Of a stretch of 64,000 bases of DNA, positions 33,460 to 44,175 are shown piece after piece. A program made the translations under genes and the position numbers. The stretch comes from Streptomyces globosus. GTDB taxonomy: Bacteria; Actinomycetota; Actinomycetes; Streptomycetales; Streptomycetaceae. The notes under the pieces are model-generated. The model made no database searches and was not told the DNA's origin. It was given only the letters and a program-made list of their open reading frames with translations. The stretch spans positions 3,351,501-3,415,500 of the forward strand of contig NZ_CP030862.1 in the NCBI RefSeq assembly GCF_003325375.1, given 5' to 3'. Position 1 is the stretch's first letter, and each line of letters begins with the position of its first letter.

Positions 33460-33684
33460 GTGGACAGCGAGCACCGTGCCCTGCAAGCGGCCCGCCTCAT
33501 CGAGGAGATCCTCCAGGCGGCGCACCGCGGCGACGACCGCCGCATCGACACCCTCCTCGCCCGCCTGGCCCAGGTCGGCAAGATCCGGGACCTCTTCGCC
33601 CTGCGCGAGCGGCTCTACGGGCTGAGGCCCGCCCTGCCGCCCGCCCGGCCCCCGGCGGCCCGCGGCGCGCTCCCCGCGCGCTGA
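33460..33684 (+). CDS. Small hypothetical protein
   Basis: 74 residues from GTG at 33460. EHRALQAARLIEEILQAAHR and GDDRRIDTLLARLAQVGKI form two amphipathic helices; the last 20 residues are Pro/Ala/Arg. The composition and helix pattern look coding, but I do not recognise the family. Ribosome site weak (GGTAGGGG). Confidence 0.5.
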   Translation: MDSEHRALQAARLIEEILQAAHRGDDRRIDTLLARLAQVGKIRDLFALRERLYGLRPALPPARPPAARGALPAR

Positions 33685-33820
33685 TCCGCCGGGGAACCGC
33701 CGGACCGCGGCCGCCCCCCGACGCCGGTGGGGCGGGTTCCGCATGGGTGTGCGGCGACGGGGCAGGCGGCGGAGGAGTCCGGACACCCGGTCCGGACCGC
33801 CGTCCGGAAGGGCAGACCCC

Positions 33821-34381
33821 ATGGGACACGGTGGAGACGTGGTGCGGGAGCTGACCGCCGACCACGACGAGGTGAAGGAGTTCTTCCGCCGGCTGGAGAC
33901 CGCCGCGGAGGGCGGTGAGCGGCGGCGGATCGCCGACCAGCTGACCATCGAACTCGTCCGGCACTCGGTCGCGGAGGAGCAGTACCTCTATCCGGCCGTG
34001 CGCGAGCACCTCGACGGCGGCGACGCCATCGCCGACAAGGAGATCGCCGACCACTCCCGCGTCGAGGAGATGCTGAAGGAGCTGGAGGAAGCGGACCCGG
34101 ACGGGGCGCGCTTCGCCGACTGCGTGGACGCCCTGCGGACCGAGGTCCTCGCGCACATCCGGGACGAGGAGGAGAACCTCTTCCCGACGCTGCGGCACAA
34201 CTGCTCCCAGGAGGCGCTCGACGAGCTCGGCGACCGCATCCGCCGGGCGAAGAAGACCGCCCCGACCCGCCCGCACCCCGGGAGCCCCTCCACACCCCCC
34301 GCGAACAAGCTCCTCGCGCCGGGCATGGGCATGGTGGACCGCGTCCGGGACTTCGTCACCGGCAGGGGCAGGTCGGACTGA
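33821..34381 (+). CDS. Hemerythrin HHE domain protein
   Basis: 186 residues, ATG at 33821 with GGAAGG upstream. Two HHE repeats: ELTADHDEVKEFFRRLE, ELVRHSVAEEQYLYPAVREH, EIADHSRVEEMLKELEEA and VLAHIRDEEENLFPTL supply the His and Glu ligands of a di-iron site. C-terminal 40 residues are a flexible tail. Such proteins sense or scavenge O2, NO or peroxide; it faces the catalase gene. Confidence 0.93.
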   Translation: MGHGGDVVRELTADHDEVKEFFRRLETAAEGGERRRIADQLTIELVRHSVAEEQYLYPAVREHLDGGDAIADKEIADHSRVEEMLKELEEADPDGARFADCVDALRTEVLAHIRDEEENLFPTLRHNCSQEALDELGDRIRRAKKTAPTRPHPGSPSTPPANKLLAPGMGMVDRVRDFVTGRGRSD

Positions 34382-34455
34382 CCCGCAGCGCCGCGAGGAC
34401 TCCCTCCGGCCGGGCCGCGGATTCCGCGCAGCCGCCGGACGCATCGCCGCCCGCC

Positions 34456-34494
34456 CCCAGCCGCCGCTTGCGGCCGGGGCGGGCGGCGGCTGGG
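34456..34494. terminator. Bidirectional terminator between hemerythrin and catalase genes
   Basis: CCCAGCCGCCGC (34456-34467) pairs with GCGGCGGCTGGG (34483-34494), 12 bp, between converging genes. Confidence 0.75.
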
Positions 34495-34504
34495 CCGCCG
34501 GCCC

Positions 34505-36730
34505 TCAGTCGGCGCCGAAGCGCCGCCACACGCGGTGCCCGGGCAGCATCCGGGCCAGCCGGTCGAACGCCTCCGTGCCGTCCGAACCGAGGGCGATCCC
34601 CTCCGCGCCGGCCGGTACGCCCGCGGCCTCCAGCAGCCGGACCGCGCCGTCCCAGCCGCCCAGGGCCTTGCCGTGCCGGTACGCCTCGCCCAGCAGCAGC
34701 ACCATCCGCGGGTCGGCGCCGTCGGCCTGCGGCAGCGCCGCCTTCGCGTCGCCGCCCCCGGCCGCGTCCGCCGCCGGGGCCGGGACCCCGGCGAAGAGCA
34801 GGGCGTCGTACTCCACCGAGCGGGCCGTGGCGAAGGTGCGCTGGACGGCCAGCGCGTCCCCGTCGGAGCCGACCGTCCCGCCTGATGGCCCGATGACCAG
34901 CGGCAGCATGCCCGCCGCGACGGCGGCGTCGCGGACGGCCCGCACCTGGGAGAGGTCCCCCGTCCCGTCCGTGACGATCCCGACGGTACGGCCGTCGACC
35001 GGCCACGCGCCGCCCACCTGGGACAGCGCCGGGCTGGGCTCCGGGTCGGCGAGCGGGACCGCGGCCTCCGGCGCGGGCAGGCCCAGGCCCTCGGCGACCC
35101 TCGCGCACAGCACCGGGTCGATGTTGGCCAGCACGCCCAGCTGCCGCTCCTTGACGGTCTGCTCGTAGCACTTGCCCAGCTCGAAGGTGTACGCGGCGAC
35201 GATGTGCTCGCGCTCCGGCTCCGACATGCTCAGCCAGAACTGCCGCGGCTGCGTGAAGTGGTCCGCGTACGACAGCGGCGCCTCGCGGACCTTGCTCGCG
35301 GCCGGCACGGCGACGGGCGTCTCCACGTACGCCCCCGTCTGCGCGCCCGCGAGGAACGGGCAGCCGCCGTCCAGGCTGTTGGGGTGGTACGGGGCCACCC
35401 CGGTGTGCACGGCGGTCTGGTGCATGCCGTCGCGCAGCATGTCGTTGACGGCCGTGTGCGGCCGGTTGATCGGGAGCTGCGCGAAGTTCGGGCCGCCCAG
35501 CCGGGTGATCTGCGTGTCGAGGTAGGAGAAGAGCCGCCCGGCGAGCAGCGGGTCGTCCGTGACGTCGATGCCGGGCACGAGGTGGCCGACGTGGAAGGCG
35601 ACCTGCTCGGTCTCGGCGAAGAAGTTCTTCGTGTTGGCCGTCAGCGTCAGCAGCCCGATCGGCTGCACCGGCGACAGCTCCTCCGGGACGAGCTTGGTGG
35701 AGTCCAGCAGGTCGATCCCCTCGAACGCCTGCTCCGGCGTGTCGGGGAAGACCTGCACGCCCAGCTCCCACTGGGGGAACGCGCCCGCCTCGATCACGTC
35801 GAAGAGGTCCCGGCGGTGGAAGTCCGGGTCGACGCCGCCGAGCAGCTGCGCCTCCTCCCACACCAGGGAGTGCACGCCCAGCTTCGGCTTCCAGTGGAAC
35901 TTCACCAGCGCCGTCCCGCCCGAGGCGCTGACCATCCGGAAGGTGTGGACGCCGAAGCCCTCCATCATCCGGTACGAGCGGGGGATGCCGCGGTCCGACA
36001 TGTTCCACAGCGTGTGGTGGGCGGCCTCGGTGTGCAGGGAGACGAAGTCCCAGAACGTGTCGTGGGCGCTCTGCGCCTGCGGGATCTCCCGGTCCGGGTG
36101 CGGCTTGCCGGCGTGGATGACGTCGGGGAACTTGACCGCGTCCTGGATGAAGAACACCGGGATGTTGTTCCCGACGAGGTCGAAGGTTCCCTCGTCGGTG
36201 TAGAACTTCGTCGCGAAGCCCCGGGTGTCGCGGACGGTGTCCGCCGACCCGCGGGACCCCAGCACGGTCGAGAAGCGCACGAAGACGGGCGTCTCGACGT
36301 CCTTGGCGAGGAAGCCGGCCTTGCAGATCTCCGTGGCCGTGCCGTAGCCGAGGAAGACGCCGTGGGCGCCCGCGCCGCGGGCGTGCACCACCCGCTCGGG
36401 GATCCGCTCGTGGTCGAAGTGCATCACCTTCTCGCGCAGGTGGTGGTCCTGCAGCAGGACCGGGCCGCGCGGCCCGGCCTTCAGCGAGTGGTCCGTGTCG
36501 TACAGCCGGGTCCCCTGCGCGGTCGTCAGCCAGGGCCCGCCCTGGGCCCGCCGGTCCTGGCCGGAGCCGGTGGGCTGCCCGGTCGGGCCGACCGTCTCGG
36601 GCCCCTCCTGGTCGGGCTTCGGCGGCAGCGGGCCGCCGGGCTCGGACGGCTCGGGAACCTGCGGCGCGACCGACCCCGGCCTGCCGGGTACGGGGCCGCC
36701 GGCGGCGTGCGCGGGATTCTGCTCTGCCAT
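34505..36730 (-). CDS. katE: Large-subunit monofunctional catalase (HPII type)
   Basis: 741 residues. An N-terminal Pro-rich arm of about 65 residues, then the catalase core: catalytic His116 in RVVHARGAGAHG, Asn188 in DLVGNNIPVFFIQDA, and the heme-ligand Tyr in LFSYLDTQITRLGGPNF. After about residue 560 comes the extra flavodoxin/DJ-1-like domain of large catalases (GRTVGIVTDGTGDLSQVRAV). Decomposes H2O2 with heme (usually heme d in this clade). ATG at 36730 follows TGGAGCACTCC. Start side has GGGTAC at 36780-36775 on the minus strand, a possible SigB-type -10. Confidence 0.96.
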   Translation of the reverse strand: MAEQNPAHAAGGPVPGRPGSVAPQVPEPSEPGGPLPPKPDQEGPETVGPTGQPTGSGQDRRAQGGPWLTTAQGTRLYDTDHSLKAGPRGPVLLQDHHLREKVMHFDHERIPERVVHARGAGAHGVFLGYGTATEICKAGFLAKDVETPVFVRFSTVLGSRGSADTVRDTRGFATKFYTDEGTFDLVGNNIPVFFIQDAVKFPDVIHAGKPHPDREIPQAQSAHDTFWDFVSLHTEAAHHTLWNMSDRGIPRSYRMMEGFGVHTFRMVSASGGTALVKFHWKPKLGVHSLVWEEAQLLGGVDPDFHRRDLFDVIEAGAFPQWELGVQVFPDTPEQAFEGIDLLDSTKLVPEELSPVQPIGLLTLTANTKNFFAETEQVAFHVGHLVPGIDVTDDPLLAGRLFSYLDTQITRLGGPNFAQLPINRPHTAVNDMLRDGMHQTAVHTGVAPYHPNSLDGGCPFLAGAQTGAYVETPVAVPAASKVREAPLSYADHFTQPRQFWLSMSEPEREHIVAAYTFELGKCYEQTVKERQLGVLANIDPVLCARVAEGLGLPAPEAAVPLADPEPSPALSQVGGAWPVDGRTVGIVTDGTGDLSQVRAVRDAAVAAGMLPLVIGPSGGTVGSDGDALAVQRTFATARSVEYDALLFAGVPAPAADAAGGGDAKAALPQADGADPRMVLLLGEAYRHGKALGGWDGAVRLLEAAGVPAGAEGIALGSDGTEAFDRLARMLPGHRVWRRFGAD

Positions 36731-37139
36731 GGAGTGCTCCAGACGTAGCGGTGCATTCGGGCGGCCGCCGGGAAGTACCCCGGCGGCCTGGGTCCCCGGG
36801 CGCCTGCCCCGGCAGACCGCCCCGATGCGTCCCGCAGCCGCCCGACCGGCCGCCCGGCCGGCGCGCCGGCCCGTACGGCTGCCCGGGGCCCCACGCCCGC
36901 CGCCTGCCGCGCCGGGCGTAGCCCGCCTGGCCCAGCGCAGTGCCCCCGTCCGCCGCAGCGACCGCCCCGACACGGCCGGACCGGCCCGCGCCTGCGGGCG
37001 TGCACGAGGTGCGGGTGGTTGACTGGCCCGGGCCCGGCACCGCCTGTTCGGGACGCGGCCGCGCCGGGCGTGCATCCGTACGGCCCGTTCCACCGGAAGA
37101 GTCGGTGTGCAGGTGGTCGCAACGTCCGGAAGGGGGCCC
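36731..37139. promoter_or_regulatory. Divergent katE-crtE intergenic region
   Basis: About 400 bp. On the minus strand GGGTAC (36780-36775) fits the SigB -10 GGGTAY, but no good GTTT -35 lies at the right distance. On the plus strand TTGACT (37018-37023) is a -35-like element toward crtE; no clear -10 follows. Many GC-rich palindromes. No LitR or LitS gene is adjacent. Confidence 0.35.
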
Positions 37140-38330
37140 ATGGCGGGCATGCAGGCGCAGGCGGGCGGCAGACGCACCGCGGACGGGGGCGCGGCCGGCG
37201 CCCCGGTGACGGAGGCCGACGCGGCCGCGGCCGGAGCCGTGGAGGACGCCCTCCGCGCCCACGTAGCCGAACGGCTCGCCGAAGCGCACGCGACGGACCC
37301 GGCGTTCGCCGAGGACGTCGCCGGGCGCGTACGGGACCTCGTGCTGCGCGGCGGCAAGCGGCTGCGGGCCCGCCTGCTGTGGTGGGGATGGCGCGCCTGC
37401 GGCGGACCCGCCGACGGCCCCCTCGCCGACCGGGCCCGCGACCTGGCCGCCGCCCTCGAACTGCTCCAGGTGTGCGCCGTCGTCCACGACGACGTCATGG
37501 ACCACTCGCCCGTCCGCCGCGGCGGCCCCTCCGCCCACGCCGACTTCGCCCTGCACCACACCCGCTCCGGCCTGCGCGGCTCCGCCGACGCCTACGGCAC
37601 CGCCGCCGCCATCCTCGTCGGCGACCTCGCCCTCGCCTGGGCCGACGACCTCGCCGCCGCCACCGCGCTGGCCGTCCCCGACGGCCCCCGGATCCACCGC
37701 GAATGGCGGGCCCTGCGCGCCGAGATGGCCGCCGGCCAGTACCTCGACCTGCGGGCGGCCGCCACCGGCGCCACAGGGCTCGGCGAGGCCGTCCGGATCG
37801 CCCGCCTCAAGAGTGCCCTCTACACCGTGGAGCGACCGCTCGCGCTCGGGGCGGCGCTGGCCGGCGCCCCCGAGCGGACCACCTCCGTCCTGCGCTCCGC
37901 GGGCCGCTGCGCCGGGCTCGCCTTCCAACTGCGCGACGACCTCCTCGGCGTGTTCGGGGACCCCCGCGACACCGGCAAGCCCGCCGAGGACCTCCACGCC
38001 GGCAAACTCACCTACCTGCGGGCCCTCGCCGTCCGGCTGGCCGCCCGCTCCGGCGACACCGCCGCCCTGCACGCGCTCACCGCTCCGGCACCGGCCCCCG
38101 GACCGCACGCCGGCACGGCCGGTGCCCGCGCCGCGGACGCCCGCGAGGCCCTCGAACGCACCGGCGCCCGCGAGGTCGTCGAGGCCAGGATCGCCCGCCT
38201 CGTCCGCACCGGCGAGCGCCGCCTCGCCGAACTCCCCTCCGAACCGGACGCCGTCGCCGCGCTCGCCGGACTGCTCGCCCAGGCCGCCGGAGTCGACACG
38301 GCGGCCACCACCGCGGGAGGCCGCCGATGA
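37140..38330 (+). CDS. crtE: Geranylgeranyl diphosphate synthase
   Basis: 396 residues, ATG at 37140 behind [25 protein letters not shown], first Asp-rich motif DDVMD (117-121), [25 protein letters not shown] and second Asp-rich motif DDLLGVFGD define a short-chain trans-prenyltransferase. It makes C20 GGPP for phytoene. First gene of the operon crtE-crtI-crtB-Rieske with ATGA/GTGA overlaps throughout. Confidence 0.95.
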   Translation: MAGMQAQAGGRRTADGGAAGAPVTEADAAAAGAVEDALRAHVAERLAEAHATDPAFAEDVAGRVRDLVLRGGKRLRARLLWWGWRACGGPADGPLADRARDLAAALELLQVCAVVHDDVMDHSPVRRGGPSAHADFALHHTRSGLRGSADAYGTAAAILVGDLALAWADDLAAATALAVPDGPRIHREWRALRAEMAAGQYLDLRAAATGATGLGEAVRIARLKSALYTVERPLALGAALAGAPERTTSVLRSAGRCAGLAFQLRDDLLGVFGDPRDTGKPAEDLHAGKLTYLRALAVRLAARSGDTAALHALTAPAPAPGPHAGTAGARAADAREALERTGAREVVEARIARLVRTGERRLAELPSEPDAVAALAGLLAQAAGVDTAATTAGGRR

Positions 38331-39826
38331 GGACCGTCCCCGGCCGTACGGACCACGTCGTCGTGGTCGGAGCCGGCCTGTCCGGCCTGTCCGCCGCACT
38401 CCACCTGCTCGGCGGCGGCCGCCGCGTCACCGTCGTCGAACGCGAGGACGGACCCGGCGGCCGTGCAGGCCGCACCCGCCTCGGCGGCTACCTCCTCGAC
38501 ACCGGCCCCACCGTCCTGACCATGCCGCACCTCGCCGACGAGGCGTTCGCCGCCGTCGGCGACTCCCTCGCCGCGCGCGTCGGGCTGACCCCGCTCCACC
38601 CCGCCTACCGCGCCCGGTTCGCCGACGGCACCGCCCTCGACGTCCACACCGACGCCGACGCGATGGAGGAGGAGGTCCGCGCCTTCGCCGGACCGCGCGA
38701 GGCCGCCGGCTACCGCAGCCTGCGCGCCTGGCTGACCTCCCTGTACCGCGCCCAGATGCGCCGCTTCATCGACACCAACTTCGACTCCCCGCTCCAACTC
38801 CTCCACCCCGACCTGGCCCGGCTCGCGGCCCTGCGCGGCTTCGGACGGCTCGACGCGCAGATCGGCCGCCACCTGTCCGACCCCCGGCTGCGCCGCGTGT
38901 TCTCCTTCCAGTCGCTGTACGCGGGCGTGCCGCCCGCCCGCGCCCTCGCCGCGTACGCCGTCATCGCCTACATGGACACCGTGGCCGGCGTGTACTTCCC
39001 CAAGGGCGGCATGCACGCACTGCCGGCCGCCATGGCCGACGCCGCCCGCGCCGCCGGCGCCGACCTCCGCTACGGCACCGGCGCGGAGGGCCTGCGCACC
39101 TCCGCCGGCCGGGTCACCGCGGTACGGCTCGCGGACGGCGGGGAGATCCCCTGCGACGCCGTCGTCCTCACCCCCGACCTGCCCGTCGCCTACCGGCTGC
39201 TGGGCCGCCGGCCGCGCCGCCCGCTCCGCCTGCGGCACGCCCCGTCCGCGGTGGTCCTCCACGCGGGCACCCGCCGCACCTGGCCCGGCCTCGGCCACCA
39301 CACCATCTCCTTCGGCGCCGCCTGGAAGCGCACCTTCGAGGAAATCACCCGGACCGGCCGCCTCATGAGCGACCCCTCGCTCCTCATCACCCGCCCCACC
39401 GCCCACGACCCCGCGCTCGCCCCGCCGGGCCGCCACCTGCACTACGTGCTCGCGCCCTGCCCGAACACCGCGACCGGCCCCTCCGCCGCCGCATGGCGGG
39501 ACCTCGGGCCCCGTTACCGCGACAGCCTCGTACGGGAGCTGGAACGCCGCGGCCTGGACGGCTTCGACGCCGCGACCGAGGAGGAGCTGCTGGTCACCCC
39601 GGCCGACTGGACCGCTCTCGGGCACGCCGCCGGCACGCCGTTCTCCGCCGCCCACACCTTCGCCCAGACCGGCCCGTTCCGCCCCGCCAACCTTGTCAGC
39701 GGCATCGAGAACGCCGTCCTGGCCGGATGCGGAACCACCCCCGGGGTCGGCGTCCCCACCGTGCTGATCAGCGGCAAGCTCGCCGCCCGGCGCATCCTCG
39801 GACCCGGGCGGGGGCGCCGCCCGTGA
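38327..39826 (+). CDS. crtI: Phytoene desaturase
   Basis: 499 residues. [20 protein letters not shown] at the N-terminus binds [22 protein letters not shown] follows; [20 protein letters not shown] near the end is the bacterial-type carotenoid desaturase signature. Converts phytoene to lycopene using FAD. Overlaps crtE (ATGA) and crtB (GTGA). Confidence 0.95.
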   Translation: MRTVPGRTDHVVVVGAGLSGLSAALHLLGGGRRVTVVEREDGPGGRAGRTRLGGYLLDTGPTVLTMPHLADEAFAAVGDSLAARVGLTPLHPAYRARFADGTALDVHTDADAMEEEVRAFAGPREAAGYRSLRAWLTSLYRAQMRRFIDTNFDSPLQLLHPDLARLAALRGFGRLDAQIGRHLSDPRLRRVFSFQSLYAGVPPARALAAYAVIAYMDTVAGVYFPKGGMHALPAAMADAARAAGADLRYGTGAEGLRTSAGRVTAVRLADGGEIPCDAVVLTPDLPVAYRLLGRRPRRPLRLRHAPSAVVLHAGTRRTWPGLGHHTISFGAAWKRTFEEITRTGRLMSDPSLLITRPTAHDPALAPPGRHLHYVLAPCPNTATGPSAAAWRDLGPRYRDSLVRELERRGLDGFDAATEEELLVTPADWTALGHAAGTPFSAAHTFAQTGPFRPANLVSGIENAVLAGCGTTPGVGVPTVLISGKLAARRILGPGRGRRP

Positions 39827-40812
39827 CCCGGCGCGAACTCGACGCCGCCGGCATCGCCGACCCGCAGCTGCGCGCCGCCTACCGGCACTGCCGCAGGCTC
39901 AACGCCCGGCACGGGCGGACGTACTTCCTCGCGACCCGGCTGCTGCCCGTGCCCCGCCGCCCCGCCGTGCACGCCCTCTACGGCTTCGCACGCTGGGCCG
40001 ACGACATCGTCGACGACCTGGCCCGCGGGACCCCGCCGCACGTCCGCGACGCCCGGCTCGCCCGGCTCGCGGACGCCCTCGACGACGGCCTGCGCACCGG
40101 CCGCAGCAGCGAGCCCGTCGTCCACGCGCTCGCCCACACCGCCGACCGGTACACGATCCCCGCCGGGCACTTCACCGACTTCATGGCCTCCATGCGCGAC
40201 GACCTCACCGTCACCGACTACCCCACCTATGCCGACCTGCGCCGCTACATGCACGGCTCGGCCGCCGTCATCGGACTCCAGATGCTGCCCGTGCTCGGCA
40301 CCGTCGCCCCGCGCGAGGAGGCCGCGCCGCACGCCGCCGCGCTGGGCGTCGCCTTCCAACTCACCAACTTCATCCGCGACGTCGGCGAGGACCTCGACCG
40401 CGGCCGGGTCTACCTGCCGGCCGACCTCCTCGCCGCACACGGCGCGGACCGCGCCCTCCTGGAGTGGAGCCGGGCCACCGGCCGGCCCGACCCGCGGATC
40501 CGCGCCGCCCTGGAAGCCGCCGCGGCCCTCACGCGCGGCGTCTACCGGGAGGCGGAACCGGGCATCGCCATGCTCGACCCGCGCTCCCGCCCCTGCATCA
40601 GGACCGCGTACCGGCTGTACGGCGCCATCCTCGACGCCGTCGCGGCCGACGGGTACGCCGTCGTCCACCGCAGGGCGGTCGTGCCGCGGCGGCAGCGGGC
40701 CCGCGAGGCGGCGGCCGGACTCGCCGGGGTCGTCGCGGCACGGCTGCGCGCCCGCCGGGCGCCCGCGCCGCGGGAGGCAGCCGCCGTGCGGGGAGAGGGA
40801 GGGACGGCATGA
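39823..40812 (+). CDS. crtB: Phytoene synthase
   Basis: 329 residues from GTG at 39823. First motif [10 protein letters not shown], second [20 protein letters not shown], typical of squalene/phytoene synthases. Joins two GGPP to phytoene. The C-terminal 45 residues are Arg/Ala-rich. Confidence 0.96.
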   Translation: MTRRELDAAGIADPQLRAAYRHCRRLNARHGRTYFLATRLLPVPRRPAVHALYGFARWADDIVDDLARGTPPHVRDARLARLADALDDGLRTGRSSEPVVHALAHTADRYTIPAGHFTDFMASMRDDLTVTDYPTYADLRRYMHGSAAVIGLQMLPVLGTVAPREEAAPHAAALGVAFQLTNFIRDVGEDLDRGRVYLPADLLAAHGADRALLEWSRATGRPDPRIRAALEAAAALTRGVYREAEPGIAMLDPRSRPCIRTAYRLYGAILDAVAADGYAVVHRRAVVPRRQRAREAAAGLAGVVAARLRARRAPAPREAAAVRGEGGTA

Positions 40813-41825
40813 CGGATGCAGGAGGGGCACGGCGCAGGGGGCGCGGACTGCCGCTGCGGGCGGGCCGGCGCGTGCGCTGGGAACGGCAGGCGCCCACCTG
40901 GCGCGAGGCCAGGCCGGCCCTCATCGCCGACGCCCTCAAACGCGCGGCGGCGATGCCGTCGGGCAACTGGTACGTGCTCGGCGCCTCACGGGCCGTCGGC
41001 GCCGGCGGCCGGCCGTTCGGCCGGACCATCGCGGGAACCGAGGTCGTCGCCTGGCGCGACGCCTCGGGCGCGCTGCGGGCCGGACCGGGCGCCTGCCCGC
41101 ACCTGGGGGCCCCGCTGCGCGACAGCCGCGTCGTGTGCGGCGTGCTCGTCTGCCACTGGCACGGACTCGCCCTGCGCGGCGGCGAACCGTTCGCAGGCTG
41201 GGAGCCGCTGCCGGTGCACGACGACGGCGTCCTCGCCTGGGTCCGCCTCGACGCGGTGGGCGGCGAACCGCCGCTGGACCGGCCGGTCCTCCCGCCGCGG
41301 CCGGAACACGGGGCGGTCGACGCCGTGTTCGAGACGGTGGGCCGGTGCGAGCCCGAGGACGTCGTGGCGAACCGGCTCGACCCCTGGCACGGATCCTGGT
41401 TCCACCCGTACTCCTTCACCGACCTCACCGTCGTCGGGATCCCGGACGGGCGCGCGGACAGGGACGCCTTCACCGTGGACGTCTCCTTCAAGGTCGCCGG
41501 CCGGCTCGTCGTCCCCGTCCGGGCCGAGTTCACCGCGCCGGAGCCGCGGACCGTCGTCATGCACATCACCGAGGGCGAGGGCGTCTCGTCGGTGGTCGAG
41601 ACGCACGCGACGCCACTGGGGGCCGGCGCGGACGGCCGGCCCCGCACGGCGGTGACCGAAGCCGTGGTGGCCGCCTCGGACCGCCGCGGCTTCGCCGCCG
41701 CCAGAGCCCTCGCCCCGGCCCTGCGCCCGCTGATCCGCTGGACCGCGGGCCGCCTCTGGCGCGACGACCTCGCCTATGCCGAACGCCGCTACCGCCTCCG
41801 CTCCACGGGCCGCTTCCCCGGCTGA
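40809..41825 (+). CDS. Rieske [2Fe-2S] protein of the carotenoid operon
   Basis: 338 residues, ATGA overlap with crtB. N-terminal Rieske domain: [10 protein letters not shown] (about 94-103) and VCHWHGLAL (about 114-122) give the Cys-His and Cys-x-x-His ligands. [20 protein letters not shown] and [10 protein letters not shown] follow, then a C-terminal domain that fits DUF5914, seen in streptomycete carotenoid clusters. There is no clear mononuclear-iron 2-His-1-Asp site, so it may be an electron carrier or an unusual oxygenase acting on carotenoid end groups. Fourth gene of the crt operon, converging on crtU. Confidence 0.82.
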   Translation: MTDAGGARRRGRGLPLRAGRRVRWERQAPTWREARPALIADALKRAAAMPSGNWYVLGASRAVGAGGRPFGRTIAGTEVVAWRDASGALRAGPGACPHLGAPLRDSRVVCGVLVCHWHGLALRGGEPFAGWEPLPVHDDGVLAWVRLDAVGGEPPLDRPVLPPRPEHGAVDAVFETVGRCEPEDVVANRLDPWHGSWFHPYSFTDLTVVGIPDGRADRDAFTVDVSFKVAGRLVVPVRAEFTAPEPRTVVMHITEGEGVSSVVETHATPLGAGADGRPRTAVTEAVVAASDRRGFAAARALAPALRPLIRWTAGRLWRDDLAYAERRYRLRSTGRFPG

Positions 41826-41842
41826 CCCGCGGCGCCGGGAGT

Positions 41843-43432
41843 TCAGGGCCCGGCCGTCAGGGAGGCGAGGGTCCTCAGGAGCGGGGAGCGGCCCCTGCGG
41901 GGGACCGTCCACAGCGGGTGCCCGCGGACACCCCACCTGTGCAGGAGGGTGTTGGCCGCCTGCATGCCCGTCGTCGCCGCGCGCTCCATGAGGGCGACGG
42001 GCAGGTCGCTGCGGACCAGGTCGCCCGCCGCCACCACGGCCGGGTGCGGGGTGCGCACCCCAGGGCGGGCCGCGTAGCCGCCGACGGGAAACAGCGGGCA
42101 GTCCGCGTGCCACTCGTGGCGGGAGTCCACGACACGGGCCGCGGCCGTCTCCGGGTAGACCTCGTGCAGCCGGTCCAGCAGGCCCCGCTCCACACCGGCG
42201 CGGTCGCCGGCCGAGGGCCCGTCCACGGCGTACGCGTGGAGTTCCACGACGCTGCCGCCGGTGCGGCCGGCCCACCGGGCGGCCTCGCCCTCCCAGCGTT
42301 CCAGGACGCTGACGTTGTCCAGCCCGCCGTACCCGCTCGTGCCGAGGAACCCCGGCCGGTCCCGGCGGACGGGCCGGTCCAGCCACAGCCGCGACACGAG
42401 GAACGGCGGCGCGGTCCGCTGGGCGGCGATCCCCGCCCGCCACGCCGCGTCGCCCAGGCCGGGGGAGCCGGCCACCAGCGACCGCAGGCCCGCGACGTCC
42501 AGGGCGAGGACCACCGCGTCGTGGTGGGCGCCCGCGCCGCCGGACTCGACGCCGAGCGTCCCGTCGGCGTGCGGGACGACCGCGTCGACCGGCGCACCGG
42601 TGCGGATGTCCGCGCCCAGGCGGTCGAGGTAGCGGCCGAGCGGCTCCCACAGCGCCTGCGGGAACGGCTCGTCGGGCAGGTCGAACAGCAGCCCCTCGGA
42701 GGAGCCGAGGAAGTAGATGTGGAACATCAGCAGCAGCTCGGCCGCCGACAGCTCCCCCGGATCGGCGAAGAAACTGCGCGAGAACACCTCGAAGGCCAGG
42801 TGGTGGGCGGCCTCCGGGAAGTTGACGGCAGCGAGGAAGTCGCGGGCGCTGACCCCGTCGTACCGCTCGTACACCTGCGGCACCTGCACGTCGAGCAGCG
42901 GCAGCGCCGCCCGCGGGTTGAGCCCGGCGAGGTCGCGCCAGCCGAACGTGGGGCTGAGCGCGACGAAGCCGAGGGCGCTCCACGGCGGCGTACGGGGGAC
43001 CCGGGCGAAGCTGTCGGTCAGCCCGCCCCGGTGGCGCAGGGGGTAGTCGGGTACGGGCGTGAGCGTGGAGAGGGCCGGGTCGGCCCGGCGCAGCAGGCCG
43101 CGCAGGTTGTAGTACTGCCGGAAGAACGCGTGGAACCCGCGGCTCATCGTCACCGTCGAGCCGTCCGCGAGCTGCGTGGGCCAGCCGGCGAGCCGTCCGC
43201 CCAGCACCGGCCGGCGCTCGTACAGCGTGACGCGCACGCCGCGTTCCGCGAGGGCGGTGGCGGCGGCGAGGCCGGCGATGCCCCCGCCGACCACCGCGGC
43301 GCGCGGGGCGTCCGCCCCGGTGAAGCGGGGTCTGCCGGGCGGCGGCAGCAGGATCTCGGCGCGGCGGTCCCGGCCGCGGCGGGGCGCGCGGGGCGCGCCG
43401 GGGGAGGGGCGTACGGCGGTCGCGGCCCTCAT
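41843..43432 (-). CDS. crtU: Carotene desaturase/methyltransferase (aromatic-ring forming)
   Basis: 529 residues. [20 protein letters not shown] binds FAD; SRGFHAFFRQYYNLRGLL and VYERYDGVSARDFL are CrtU-like segments. CrtU converts beta-carotene to isorenieratene by desaturation and methyl shift. ATGA overlap with crtT. N-terminal 40 residues are Arg/Pro-rich and may be longer than needed. Confidence 0.92.
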   Translation of the reverse strand: MRAATAVRPSPGAPRAPRRGRDRRAEILLPPPGRPRFTGADAPRAAVVGGGIAGLAAATALAERGVRVTLYERRPVLGGRLAGWPTQLADGSTVTMSRGFHAFFRQYYNLRGLLRRADPALSTLTPVPDYPLRHRGGLTDSFARVPRTPPWSALGFVALSPTFGWRDLAGLNPRAALPLLDVQVPQVYERYDGVSARDFLAAVNFPEAAHHLAFEVFSRSFFADPGELSAAELLLMFHIYFLGSSEGLLFDLPDEPFPQALWEPLGRYLDRLGADIRTGAPVDAVVPHADGTLGVESGGAGAHHDAVVLALDVAGLRSLVAGSPGLGDAAWRAGIAAQRTAPPFLVSRLWLDRPVRRDRPGFLGTSGYGGLDNVSVLERWEGEAARWAGRTGGSVVELHAYAVDGPSAGDRAGVERGLLDRLHEVYPETAAARVVDSRHEWHADCPLFPVGGYAARPGVRTPHPAVVAAGDLVRSDLPVALMERAATTGMQAANTLLHRWGVRGHPLWTVPRRGRSPLLRTLASLTAGP

Positions 43433-44175
43433 GCGGCGGGCCCCTTCCGGGACGGCGCGGGCCGGCTGCCGAGCAGCGTGTGGACGATGCCGGTCTGCCA
43501 GCCGGCCACCGGCAGCACCCGTACGCCGGTGAACCCCGCCGCCGCCATCCGCTCCGCGAACCTCGGGGCCGTGTCGAACGCCCGTACGCTGCCGTGCAGA
43601 TGGCGGTACAGGCCCCGGTTGCCCGTGAGCGTGCCGGCCGGGACGACGACGGCCCGGCACACCGCGGACCAGAGCGCCCGGTGCACGGGGGACCCGCTGA
43701 GGGTGTAGTCGTGCACCGCGAGCCTGCCGCCGTCGCGCAGCAGCGCCCGTACGGAGGCCAGTACGGCGTCGGGGCCGGACACGTTTCGGAAGAGGTAGCC
43801 GGCGAAGACCGCGTCGAACGGGCCGGTGACCCCGGCGTCGGCGAGCCGCTCCACCGGGGCGTGCACGAAACGCACCCCCGCCGGCCAGGGCTTGGCCGCG
43901 GCCCGCCGCAGCATCCCGGCGGACGCGTCGACTGCGGTGATCCGGGCGTTCGGGGCGGCGCGCAGCAGTGCCGCGGTGGAGGCGCCGGTCCCGCAGCCGG
44001 CGTCCAGGAGGTGCAGGCCGGCCCCGCCGGAGGGCAGGCGGAGCCGGCGGGCCGAGCGCCGGAGGTCGGCGTGGTAGCCGGCGTTCAGGCCGGTGAGCCG
44101 GTCGTACGTGCCGGCCGCCCGGTCGAAGGCGCGGGCGAGGTCAGTGCCCCGCAGCAGGGTCGTCGTCTGGTTCAT
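43429..44175 (-). CDS. crtT: Carotenoid-cluster methyltransferase
   Basis: 248 residues from ATG at 44175, overlapping the crtY end by 35 bp. HLLDAGCGTGASTAALLRAA is the SAM site; DAVFAGYLFRNVSGPDAVLA and LRDGGRLAVHDY follow. UbiE/COQ5-like. In Streptomyces griseus and S. coelicolor crtT lies between crtY and crtU in this way; its exact reaction is not clear. Confidence 0.88.
   Translation of the reverse strand: MNQTTTLLRGTDLARAFDRAAGTYDRLTGLNAGYHADLRRSARRLRLPSGGAGLHLLDAGCGTGASTAALLRAAPNARITAVDASAGMLRRAAAKPWPAGVRFVHAPVERLADAGVTGPFDAVFAGYLFRNVSGPDAVLASVRALLRDGGRLAVHDYTLSGSPVHRALWSAVCRAVVVPAGTLTGNRGLYRHLHGSVRAFDTAPRFAERMAAAGFTGVRVLPVAGWQTGIVHTLLGSRPAPSRKGPAA

Noticed and set aside
37018..37023. 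LitS-type light promoter for crtE
   Set aside because: Only a -35-like TTGACT is visible; no matching -10, and litS/litR are not in the window.
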